Shown here piece by piece: positions 25,763 through 34,473 of a DNA stretch of 64,000 bases. The notes under the pieces were generated by a model that worked only from the letters and a program-made list of their open reading frames with translations, ran no database searches and was not told the DNA's origin. Within the stretch, counting starts at the first letter, position 1. The number at the start of each line of letters is the position of its first letter. The stretch comes from an uncultured Atopobium sp. (GTDB lineage Bacteria; Actinomycetota; Coriobacteriia; Coriobacteriales; Atopobiaceae). The translations under genes and the position numbers were made by a program. The DNA lies in contig CAKAPG010000005.1 of NCBI GenBank assembly GCA_916715765.1, positions 56,091-120,090 on the forward strand. The letters are read 5' to 3'.

Positions 25763-27113
25763 TCGTTCCACTATACAAGAGCATAAAAAGCCTTTCTTTA
25801 ACCGTTCTGACTCCTCGACTGCAGGAGTTATTACCTGGGGATTTTGGTGGCGTAAGTTGATGAATTACGTTGGCTTTAATCTTTTTTTACTGGTAAATAT
25901 TGCTCTGATTTTTATTTATATGTATAACCAGCATGTTCCACAAGGTACTTTTTACTTAGGATTTTTCCCTACTGAGTCTCACTCCATTTCTTTTACTGGT
26001 TTCACTTTTTTACACGGACTCTCAAGCCTAAAATACATTGTTCATAGCCCTACTTTTGGCGCCAAAATATTTGATTTGGGCGTAGACTTAGCTCGTTTCT
26101 GGCCCATGTACATTGCAATCCTTATCTGGGAAATCATTGATCTGTTGTCATTCTTTGGTGATATGCGTCGTGTCAGAAGAGCTCTTCAGCCCCTCAATAC
26201 ACTTGCACTTAAAGCAGATCAACTAGTGAATGTTGATGCGCTTACCACTGATTCCATAACAAACGAAACCTTGGTAAAAGGCGAGAAAATCAAGAGTCTT
26301 GAACAGGCAATTGAAGAAGCCAATATCAATGCGCCAAAGATTCAAACGGGTGACCAAGACCTGGCAAGTATTGAGATTGCCTTGAATAAACTACTTCAAC
26401 GCATGCAAGAAGCAAAATTACAACAGATGCGCTTTGTTAATGATGCCAGCCACGAGCTTCGCACTCCTATAGCTGTTATCCGAGGTTATACTGACATGCT
26501 GGATCGCTGGGGTAAGACAGACGAGGCTGTACTAGATGAGTCTATCGCTGCACTCAAATCCGAGAGCGAACACATGCATGACCTTGTTGAGCAGCTTCTC
26601 TTCTTAGCACGCGGAGACGCAGGAAGAAATACCCTCACAAAGACTAAGCTCAATCTTGCACGGATAACTTCTGAGGTCTGTGAAGAGTCGGAAATGATTG
26701 ATCCAGATCATCACTATGTGCTGAAATTTGATCAGAGTACACCAACAGACGATTGCTATCAGGTGCTTGCTGACACCGCAATGATTAAACAGTCTATCCG
26801 TATCATCGTACAAAATGCTGCTCGATATTCTGCTGCTCAGACCACCATTTCTTTTAATGTCGCGTATGACGAGAAAACCGTTCAAGTTTCAATCGAAGAT
26901 GAAGGTATGGGCATGTCCGAGACAGCAGCCGCTCATATTTTTGAAAGATTCTGGAGAGCTGATAACGCACGAATTGAAAGCAACGAAGGTTCTGGACTTG
27001 GCTTATCCATTGCTAAATGGATTGTCGATAACCATGACGGCTCTATTGAGGTACTTTCACGCGAAGGTGTAGGCACACGTTTTACCATTGTTTTGCCTCG
27101 AGAGATGTCATAG
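25743..27113 (+). CDS. Sensor histidine kinase
   Basis: 456 residues from ATG 25743. Two membrane helices (about 38-62 and 115-138) enclose a short external loop of some 50 residues. A cytoplasmic linker with an HAMP-like position leads to the HisKA box D-A-S-H-E-L-R-T-P (His237). The ATPase domain has an N box (Q-N-A-A-R-Y-S), a G1 box (D-E-G-M-G-M), an F box (F-E-R-F-W-R) and a G2 box (G-S-G-L-G-L-S). Cognate partner of the overlapping response regulator. The stimulus is unknown; the adjoining ABC exporter is a possible target. Confidence 0.93.
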   Translation: MSSEKHNRSTIQEHKKPFFNRSDSSTAGVITWGFWWRKLMNYVGFNLFLLVNIALIFIYMYNQHVPQGTFYLGFFPTESHSISFTGFTFLHGLSSLKYIVHSPTFGAKIFDLGVDLARFWPMYIAILIWEIIDLLSFFGDMRRVRRALQPLNTLALKADQLVNVDALTTDSITNETLVKGEKIKSLEQAIEEANINAPKIQTGDQDLASIEIALNKLLQRMQEAKLQQMRFVNDASHELRTPIAVIRGYTDMLDRWGKTDEAVLDESIAALKSESEHMHDLVEQLLFLARGDAGRNTLTKTKLNLARITSEVCEESEMIDPDHHYVLKFDQSTPTDDCYQVLADTAMIKQSIRIIVQNAARYSAAQTTISFNVAYDEKTVQVSIEDEGMGMSETAAAHIFERFWRADNARIESNEGSGLGLSIAKWIVDNHDGSIEVLSREGVGTRFTIVLPREMS

Positions 27114-27138
27114 TGAACCCAAAGGCACATCCAAAAGT

Positions 27139-27177
27139 AAAAGGTCCTTCTCGCCAGTCGAGAAGGACCTTTTGTTG
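27139..27177. terminator. Bidirectional terminator between the kinase and the glycogen operon
   Basis: A perfect 15-base-pair stem (AAAAGGTCCTTCTCG with CGAGAAGGACCTTTT, loop CCAGT). T-runs exist on both strands, so it can end both converging transcripts. One arm and the loop contain the GGCGAGAA word (minus orientation, 27148-27155). Confidence 0.88.
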
Positions 27178-27204
27178 TAACTGAAGTATGAAAGAAGCTA
27201 ACTT

Positions 27205-30200
27205 CTAAACGTCAAACTTACTCTGGTGCAGCTCAACAAACCTCTGTAACTTTTGAATAACCTGTGGCGTGAGCATGTCCTTTTTAACCTGCCAAGACCA
27301 ATTGCCTTCAGCCTTACCAGGAATGTTCATACGAGCATCGTCAGAAAGACCTAAGACGTCCTGTAGCGGCAAAATAACCACTGCATTAGAAGCGCTAACT
27401 ACTTGCTCCATAAGGTGGTCAAAAATCTTGTGCGATTCATCAGTTGCCTGGCCACCTGTAAAACGAGCTTCTACAAAACCCATAAGCGTTTGCGTATCAT
27501 GGGTACCGCTGTACACAATAGACTCCTGAACTGGTGTAAAGGAATATCTACAGTCTCCATCAGCAAACTGAATGACGCTCATGCCCGGAAATCCCGTCTG
27601 AGAAAGCAGCGCTCGGACCGCAGGAGTTATCGCTCCTAAGTCCTCTGCAATAAAAGGAAGCGGACCAAGCTGCTTATAAGCAACATCAAACAGCTCATTG
27701 CCAGGACCAAACTTGAATGAACCCTCAGCAGCAGTCTTTCCCTGCTCAATAGCATAGTAAGACGTAAAGCCAATAAAATGGTCCAGCCTTGTATAGTCAT
27801 ACAGATAAAAAGACCTGCGGAAACGTTCAATCCACCAGCGATATCCTTCGTCTTTATGGGCCTGCCAGGTATACGTTGGATTACCCCACAGCTGGCCATC
27901 TTGAGAAAACGCGTCAGCAGGAGCTCCAGCCTGAAGCTCTGTATGACCTTCATCATCTAAAGCAAAAAGTTCTGGATGTGCCCAAACATCAGCGGAATCC
28001 TCTGAAACAAACATAGGCATATCGCCAATAATCTGAATGCCCTTAGCACGAGCTTCCTCTAATGTCTGACTCCAAATTACGTCAAAAGCAAATTGCTGTT
28101 TTCGATGAAGTTCAATTGTCTGAGCAAGCTCAGAACGCCCAAGAAGCTCTTGTGACCAGCTACGATACTGCTTAGGCCAATCCTGCCATACTTCCTCTCC
28201 CAGCAGGTCTTTAATAGCGCGGAATGCTGCATACGAATCAAGCCAATATGAGTTTCTCGCGCAAAATTCCTGGTATTCAGCGGCTCTCCTGCTCTGAGGA
28301 TCATCGCACTCAGAAATGACTTTCTCCATTGCAGCCTGGTCAAGCAAGTTAATGTTTCCCGCAAAAGCGGAAATTCCCGCGTAAGGAGAACCGTATTCAT
28401 CGGTTGGGCTGACAGGTAAAATCTGCCAATACTTCTGGCCAGATTTGGCGAGAAAATCGATGAACTCGGAGGTTGCACGTCCAATGACGCCAGGCTTTTG
28501 ACCTGGTGTAATTGCAGCATCCTCATCGGTAGGCAGAGAAGTAATGTGAGCAAGAATTCCCATACCAGGCTCAAGGGACTTTTGCAGTCTGTGAGCTGGC
28601 TGTACGTTTAAGACCGTACATCCAAGCTGCCACAAAAAGACCTCTGCTTTACCATCTGCAACAGGCACTGCTTGGCCACTAATAACGTCAATGACCTGCA
28701 TGTTTTGAGGTACAGGAACAAAGACTGTTTTTGCATCTGAGCGGCTCTTGTTTACTAGAACACAAATGCCAGAAGCGGCTTTGCCCTGCTGCTCTTGCTG
28801 CTCATCTTTTTGAAGGGGCTTACGCCAAAATGCCAGAACATCATCAGATCCACATTCTGGGACAAATGGCTCGAACGAGCCGTCTACCAGTAGTGGAAGG
28901 GTTTTCCTGAGTGCAATAGCATTGCGATAGATATGAAAGTAATCTAAGTCCGCACGAGGGCTATTTTCTGGCCATGGCATGGTTGCACGATTTGTTGGAT
29001 CAACAAACCCCTCAACGCCCATCTCATCACCGTAATAGACTGATGGAACACCGGGAAGTGTCATCTGTAGTACGGCCGTCTGCCACATACGAGCCTTAGA
29101 AAGGCCGCGTTGATCAGCAGAAAGTCTGTACGTTACCTGTTCATGAGCAGAAAGAGAATCGGGAGCAGGAGCTCCAGCAACTACGTTAATCAGTCGCTCT
29201 TTATCATGTGTTCCAAACACGTTGAGGCAAGAATAAAACGCCTCGTGAGGATAATTCTCCCAAAGCTCTTCAAGAGCCGAAACAGTTGCCTCAGCGCCAG
29301 CTTCATTCATCAAAAATGAAAGAATTGACTTACGCAGAGGATAATTCATAGGACCGTCAAGCTCTAGGCCCTCAAGATACTGTCTGAGTTTTCCATACGC
29401 ACGCTTGTTGCTTGCGTCCTCCCAGACCTCTCCAATAATGACCGCATTACTACGCTCTGCAAGTGCAGCAGCACGAATCTTTTGAATAAACGAATCAGAC
29501 AGCTCGTCGGCAACATCTAAGCGCCAACCGCGAGCACCTCGGCGCAGCCACGTTCTAATAACGCCATTCTCGCCACAAATAAACTCCTGGTAGTCAGGAT
29601 TTTCAGACACAATAGTTGGCAGTGCATCAACACCCCACCAACTCTCATATGTTCCATCCTCATGGAACGTAAACCACTTATCATAGGCAGAGCCAGCCTG
29701 CTGAACTGCTCCTGGTTCAGAGTAGTTAGAAAATTTATTAAAGTATTTTGAATCAGCGCCACAATGATTAAAAACGCCATCCAAAATAATGGAAATACCA
29801 TGCTCAGCAGCTTTGACGCAGAGGCGTTCAAAATCCTCTACAGTGCCTAACACGGGATCGACTTCCAAATAATCCGCAATATCGTAGCGATGATTACTCG
29901 AAGCAGCATAGATTGGATTCAAATAAAGCGCAGTTATTCCAAGGTTTTCCAGGTAGGAAAGCTTCTCTTCAATACCAGCTAAAGAACCACCGTAGAAATC
30001 CCACTCAGTCACGCGGCCATTAGCATCTCGCTGATACTCAGGAGTCTTCTCCCAATCTTCAACCAGCTGGCGAGAAATCCCATTTCTTGGAACAGCAAGT
30101 GCTTGCTTGGTACGTTCGTGCCAGTTTGCATCTCGTGCAAACCTGTCGGGGAAAATCTGGTAGACAACTCCCCCTTTGTACCAGCTAGGATCTTCTATAC

Positions 30201-30642
30201 CCGCAAAGCTACCACGAGGCTCATAGCAAGTAATCTGAAATGATGGTGGCTCGCCATAGGCAAAGCTACCAACACCGGTGCATCTATTTTCTTGAGCACC
30301 ATATGACCAAACTGCTCCGTCAGAAGCCTGAAGCTCAAAACGATACCAAATAAGGCCCGTAGCAGCTGGTTTAACAATTGCTTCAAAGCACTGCGCATAG
30401 TCAGGTACACCAGTCGGAAGCGCGCCAGCAAAATCACTCTTTTGCATCACAACGCGTTTCTCGCCAGACAGAGCTTGAGCCTCTGGAGACGATTCAGGGC
30501 CATACTCTTGCCAGAGACGAAGCGTTACTGATTGAACATCATCGTCCCAAGCAAATAGTCTGATTGTTGCTGAAGTACCTAGTTCTACCGAGCCTTTTGG
30601 ATCTCTACAAACAATGTTTGAGGTGTTATGAAAAGCCTGCAT
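27205..30642 (-). CDS. Fused GH13 neopullulanase-like alpha-glucanase and GH77 4-alpha-glucanotransferase
   Basis: About 1145 residues. The N-terminal part (about 1-640) is a GH13 enzyme with an N-terminal beta domain and catalytic regions G-V-F-N-H, G-W-R-L-D-V-A-D, I-I-G-E-V-W-E-D and F-G-T-H-D-K-E-R. The C-terminal part (about 650-1145) is a GH77 MalQ with Y-T-R-L-D-H-F, the A-E-D-L-G segment and S-G-T-H-D-T-Q-T. Together they would debranch or cleave maltodextrins and move glucan chains, feeding GlgP. The start ATG at 30642 is 2 bases after the glgA stop; an in-frame TTG at 30651 is less likely. Confidence 0.88.
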   Translation of the reverse strand: MQAFHNTSNIVCRDPKGSVELGTSATIRLFAWDDDVQSVTLRLWQEYGPESSPEAQALSGEKRVVMQKSDFAGALPTGVPDYAQCFEAIVKPAATGLIWYRFELQASDGAVWSYGAQENRCTGVGSFAYGEPPSFQITCYEPRGSFAGIEDPSWYKGGVVYQIFPDRFARDANWHERTKQALAVPRNGISRQLVEDWEKTPEYQRDANGRVTEWDFYGGSLAGIEEKLSYLENLGITALYLNPIYAASSNHRYDIADYLEVDPVLGTVEDFERLCVKAAEHGISIILDGVFNHCGADSKYFNKFSNYSEPGAVQQAGSAYDKWFTFHEDGTYESWWGVDALPTIVSENPDYQEFICGENGVIRTWLRRGARGWRLDVADELSDSFIQKIRAAALAERSNAVIIGEVWEDASNKRAYGKLRQYLEGLELDGPMNYPLRKSILSFLMNEAGAEATVSALEELWENYPHEAFYSCLNVFGTHDKERLINVVAGAPAPDSLSAHEQVTYRLSADQRGLSKARMWQTAVLQMTLPGVPSVYYGDEMGVEGFVDPTNRATMPWPENSPRADLDYFHIYRNAIALRKTLPLLVDGSFEPFVPECGSDDVLAFWRKPLQKDEQQEQQGKAASGICVLVNKSRSDAKTVFVPVPQNMQVIDVISGQAVPVADGKAEVFLWQLGCTVLNVQPAHRLQKSLEPGMGILAHITSLPTDEDAAITPGQKPGVIGRATSEFIDFLAKSGQKYWQILPVSPTDEYGSPYAGISAFAGNINLLDQAAMEKVISECDDPQSRRAAEYQEFCARNSYWLDSYAAFRAIKDLLGEEVWQDWPKQYRSWSQELLGRSELAQTIELHRKQQFAFDVIWSQTLEEARAKGIQIIGDMPMFVSEDSADVWAHPELFALDDEGHTELQAGAPADAFSQDGQLWGNPTYTWQAHKDEGYRWWIERFRRSFYLYDYTRLDHFIGFTSYYAIEQGKTAAEGSFKFGPGNELFDVAYKQLGPLPFIAEDLGAITPAVRALLSQTGFPGMSVIQFADGDCRYSFTPVQESIVYSGTHDTQTLMGFVEARFTGGQATDESHKIFDHLMEQVVSASNAVVILPLQDVLGLSDDARMNIPGKAEGNWSWQVKKDMLTPQVIQKLQRFVELHQSKFDV
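30456..30466 (-). repeat. 11-base copy of the TGGCGAGAAAC repeat, inside the GH13/GH77 gene
   Basis: Matches the first 11 bases; on the coding strand it encodes G-E-K. Confidence 0.8.
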
Positions 30643-30644
30643 TC

Positions 30645-32144
30645 TTACCAATCTCGACGACGTACATACCTGATAATCTCAGGGTGTAGTAAATGATACA
30701 CGTCAAGATATTCATTTGCAGCGTTATGCCAACTAAAGTCCTCTGCCATCGCCTGTTTTACAAGATTTGCCCACGCTTGTTTATCGTTTCTATAAACATC
30801 GGCGGCGTACAGAATAATATCTGCCATTTCATCTGCGTTTTGATTGGCAAAACTAAAGCCGGTTCCTTCTCCCGTAAACTGGTTGTACGGTTTGACAGAA
30901 TCTGCCAGACCGCCCGTCTCGCGAACAACAGGAAGCGTGCCATAACGCATAGAAATCATCTGAGAAAGACCGCAAGGCTCAAACTCTGATGGCATCAAAA
31001 ACATATCCGCACCTGCATACATGCGATGAGAAAGCGCAATATCAAACTCGATACGTGCAGCCATACGGTTGCCATAGTGCTCATCAAAGAAGCGCATAGC
31101 ATCTTCTTGTTCAGCGTCACCAGTTCCTAGAACAGCAACCTCAATACCTGCACAAATAAGACGGTCCATCGCATAGCGAATCAGTCCCAGACCTTTCTGA
31201 TTGGTTAGGCGCGTTACCATTACCGCAAGTGGTATATCAGGATTTACCTCAAGGCCCAGCTCCTCTTGCAGCTGACGCTTACACTCAGCCTTACCTTCCA
31301 TATGGCTTGCCGAGAAGTTCTGTGGAATGTAAGAATCACTTGCAGGTGACCAAGCACCAAGGTCAATACCGTTCAAAATTCCACGCAGAACACTTTGACG
31401 ACGACGGAAGATATCATCCATCCCCTCTCCGAAGTGCTCTGTCTGCAGCTCACGGGCATACGTTGGGCTAACGGTGAGCAGATAATCAGAGTAGCAAAGC
31501 GCGCCCTTCATAAAGTTGATAGAACTTGCGTCACATCTCAGTTGATCAACCGCAGCTGGAATATCAGCAAGGCCAAGCACGTCGCTCAGCATCTTGTCAG
31601 TAAACTGGCCTTGGAACTTGACGTTATGAATGGAGAAGACCGTCTTAACGTTGTGGACCTCAGGGACGCCCTGATACTGCTCACGCAGAAATACGGGTGC
31701 CAGTGCCGTTTGCCAGTCATTGCAGTGCAGAACGTCGCAGGAGAGCTCTGGGACGTGTGCAATCAGCTCACACAGAGCCTTGGAAAAGAACGCATAGCGC
31801 TCTCCATCATCAAAGTAGCCATAAAGGCCATCACGAGCAAAGTAGGACTCGTTATCTACAAAGTAAAAATCAACGCCCTCGTGAACCAGATGCCACAGCC
31901 CACAATACTCAAAGCGCCACGAAAGAGGCACCTGAAGCTCATAGACCTTTTTCATCTTTTGTTTCCACTCGGGCTTAATAGAGCTGTAGAGTGGCGAAAT
32001 AACCGCCACTCTTGCTCCTACTTTTTTAAGTGCTTGTGGCAATGAGCCCGAAACATCTCCAAGACCACCCGACTTGGAAAAAGGCGCTACCTCTGAAGTT
32101 GCATAGACAACGCGAAGTTTGCGACGCTTGGAGACTTGGGACAT
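30645..32144 (-). CDS. glgA: Glycogen synthase
   Basis: 499 residues. A GT5 glycosyltransferase with the N-terminal ADP-glucose motif K-S-G-G-L-G-D-V, and in the C-terminal domain the R-L-T-N-Q-K-G segment and E-P-C-G-L-S-Q catalytic motif. It adds glucose from ADP-glucose to glycogen. It follows glgD by 2 bases within the glg operon. Confidence 0.95.
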   Translation of the reverse strand: MSQVSKRRKLRVVYATSEVAPFSKSGGLGDVSGSLPQALKKVGARVAVISPLYSSIKPEWKQKMKKVYELQVPLSWRFEYCGLWHLVHEGVDFYFVDNESYFARDGLYGYFDDGERYAFFSKALCELIAHVPELSCDVLHCNDWQTALAPVFLREQYQGVPEVHNVKTVFSIHNVKFQGQFTDKMLSDVLGLADIPAAVDQLRCDASSINFMKGALCYSDYLLTVSPTYARELQTEHFGEGMDDIFRRRQSVLRGILNGIDLGAWSPASDSYIPQNFSASHMEGKAECKRQLQEELGLEVNPDIPLAVMVTRLTNQKGLGLIRYAMDRLICAGIEVAVLGTGDAEQEDAMRFFDEHYGNRMAARIEFDIALSHRMYAGADMFLMPSEFEPCGLSQMISMRYGTLPVVRETGGLADSVKPYNQFTGEGTGFSFANQNADEMADIILYAADVYRNDKQAWANLVKQAMAEDFSWHNAANEYLDVYHLLHPEIIRYVRRRDW

Positions 32145-32146
32145 TG

Positions 32147-33250
32147 TTACGCCACCCTCTTATTGTTTTTACGCTGAATAAGAATTTCTTCGCTGGTACC
32201 ACGAAGCTCAGTACCTGCAGGAATAATGTTAGAACGGTCTACAATAGCGTGCTCGACTACAGAGCCTTCCTTAACAATGCAGCCCTCCATCACAATGGAA
32301 TCACGAACAATAGCACCGCGCTCAATAATGACGTTACGGCCAAGGATGGAACCAGTAACCGTTCCGCGAATGCGGCAGCCTGCAGAAATAGTGGAGTTAC
32401 TTACCTTTGAGCCAATCTCAAATTTTGCAGGAGCAGTATCGTGTGCCTTTGTCTTGATGGAGCGCTCTGGAGTAAAGAGTTCATTTGCTGGCATGGGGTT
32501 CAAAAGCTCCATGTTAGCCCGATAATAAGAGTTCTTTGAGAAGATAGATGCTACATGACCTTCAAAGTGGAAGGTGCGAACCTTGACACGGTTATAGTCA
32601 GCGTGGAGTGCCTCAAAAAGATCAAGATAATCAGTAGCTCTATACCAATCAAGCATGTCAATAAGCAGGTCGCGCTTGATAATAAAGCAGTCAAGAGAAG
32701 CTTCATCTCCGCGCTGGACACCATTATGCGTCTTGACCACGCGGTCACCGTCAAGCTCAACACCAACAACGTCTCTATCGTTATAACGAGTGGTATAGGT
32801 CATCATGGTAATGTCAGCGTCAGACTCAAGGTGCTGGTCAAGCAGCTCGGTAAGATCAGAGTTGTAAACAAAATTTGAAGTGGACAGAAGAACATACTCT
32901 GCGTCAGTTCTCTCAAGATAGGGCCTGTTAGAAATCAGGTCTCTAATCAGGAAACGAGGTCCTGTGTGAGAAGTACCAAAAGCTGATCCAGGCAGAATGA
33001 ACAAGCCGCCGCTCTTGCGGTCCAAGTTCCAGTCTTTACCAGAGCCAAGGTGATCAATAAGTGAGCGATAGTTAAATGGCATGATGACGCCAACGGTACT
33101 AATGCCAGAATTAACTAAGTTAGAAAGAGGAAAATCTACCAGGCGATATCTTCCCAAGAACGGCATAGATGCGATTGGGCGTACATCATTAGCGATTTCC
33201 ATATTAGTAGAAGCATAATTGCAGGTAATAAGTCCAATTACCCTATTCAT
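32147..33250 (-). CDS. glgD: Glucose-1-phosphate adenylyltransferase subunit GlgD
   Basis: 367 residues. A nucleotidyltransferase domain and C-terminal beta-helix resemble GlgC, but the N-terminal G-G-x-G-x-R-L signature is replaced ([12 protein letters not shown]), as in the regulatory GlgD subunit of firmicutes. It would form a mixed tetramer with GlgC. Its ATG touches the glgC stop. Confidence 0.93.
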   Translation of the reverse strand: MNRVIGLITCNYASTNMEIANDVRPIASMPFLGRYRLVDFPLSNLVNSGISTVGVIMPFNYRSLIDHLGSGKDWNLDRKSGGLFILPGSAFGTSHTGPRFLIRDLISNRPYLERTDAEYVLLSTSNFVYNSDLTELLDQHLESDADITMMTYTTRYNDRDVVGVELDGDRVVKTHNGVQRGDEASLDCFIIKRDLLIDMLDWYRATDYLDLFEALHADYNRVKVRTFHFEGHVASIFSKNSYYRANMELLNPMPANELFTPERSIKTKAHDTAPAKFEIGSKVSNSTISAGCRIRGTVTGSILGRNVIIERGAIVRDSIVMEGCIVKEGSVVEHAIVDRSNIIPAGTELRGTSEEILIQRKNNKRVA

Positions 33251-34398
33251 TAGTGCTCACCTCTTTCAACCACTACATCATTTCCAACAACAGCAATCTC
33301 CTTATTAAGGTCAGAGCTGCCAACGTGAACGTTCTTCTCGACCACAGCGTTCTCACCAAGGATTGCGCGAATTACCACAGCACCAGGCTTAACCTCTGCG
33401 CCAGGAAGAAGCACGGAGTCAATAACGCGAGCTCCCTCACCGATAACGGCATCGGTAGACAAGATTGAATGGCGAGAATAACCAAAGATTTGGCAGCCAT
33501 TATTTACCAGACAATCATCTACCTCACCGAATGCGCCAATATACGCTGGTGGACGGGTAGACGCATTGGACATAATAGGAAACTTGTCCGAGAAGATGTC
33601 AAACTTAGGCTCAGAGCCCAGCAAATCCATGCTGGTCTCGTGATAACTTGCAACGGTACCTACATCACGCCAGAAGCCCTCAAAACGATAAGCAAACAGT
33701 CGCTTGCCATCATCAAGCAACGTTGGAATGATATCGCCACCAAAGTCGTGAGAAGATTCAGGGTTCTTTGCATCCTCACGCAAGGTCTCAAGAAGCAGGT
33801 CTGTGCTAAAGATATAGATTCCCATGGACGCCAGGTTGGACTCTGGCTCTTTGGGTTTCTCGGAAAACTTGGTGATCCTATCCTCATCATCAATGGACAT
33901 GATGCCGAAACGAGAGGCCTCTTCCCAAGGAACAGGCATAACAGCAATAGTGAGGTCTGCGTTGTTCTTCTTATGGCAGGCGAGCATCTCGCCGTAGTCC
34001 ATACGGTAAAGCTGATCGCCAGAGAGAATTAGTACGTAATCAGGGTTATTCTGCTCAATGTAACCAATGTTCTGAGTGACAGCATCTGCGGTTCCCGCAT
34101 ACCATGCACCACCAGACTGGGTAGCAAAGGGAGGCAGAATAGAAATTCCACCACCGCGCTCATCAAGGTCCCAAGCACTACCTGATCCCACGTAAGAGTG
34201 AAGCAAATACGGACGGTACTGTGTCAAAACACCTACCGTAGAAATTCCTGAATTTGCGCAGTTGGATAATGCAAAGTCAATAATGCGGAACTTGCCACCA
34301 AACGAGACAGCAGGTTTAGCTACTTTTGAGGTCAGAGCACCTAAGCGGCTTCCCTGTCCTCCTGCAAGTAGCATTGCAAGACATTCCCTTTTGCTCAT
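33250..34398 (-). CDS. glgC: Glucose-1-phosphate adenylyltransferase catalytic subunit GlgC
   Basis: 382 residues from ATG 34398, which has AGGAG upstream; an in-frame TTG at 34404 is less likely. The catalytic motif L-A-G-G-Q-G-S-R-L, the allosteric region K-P-A-V-S-F-G-G-K, and a C-terminal left-handed beta-helix are all seen. It makes ADP-glucose from ATP and glucose 1-phosphate, the committed step of glycogen synthesis. Confidence 0.95.
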   Translation of the reverse strand: MSKRECLAMLLAGGQGSRLGALTSKVAKPAVSFGGKFRIIDFALSNCANSGISTVGVLTQYRPYLLHSYVGSGSAWDLDERGGGISILPPFATQSGGAWYAGTADAVTQNIGYIEQNNPDYVLILSGDQLYRMDYGEMLACHKKNNADLTIAVMPVPWEEASRFGIMSIDDEDRITKFSEKPKEPESNLASMGIYIFSTDLLLETLREDAKNPESSHDFGGDIIPTLLDDGKRLFAYRFEGFWRDVGTVASYHETSMDLLGSEPKFDIFSDKFPIMSNASTRPPAYIGAFGEVDDCLVNNGCQIFGYSRHSILSTDAVIGEGARVIDSVLLPGAEVKPGAVVIRAILGENAVVEKNVHVGSSDLNKEIAVVGNDVVVERGEH

Positions 34399-34473
34399 AT
34401 CCAAATCTCCTCTCTCCCCAACAGAGGTCTATATTCTCAACGCCCTACGACGATTGAACCTAAACGCAGATCC

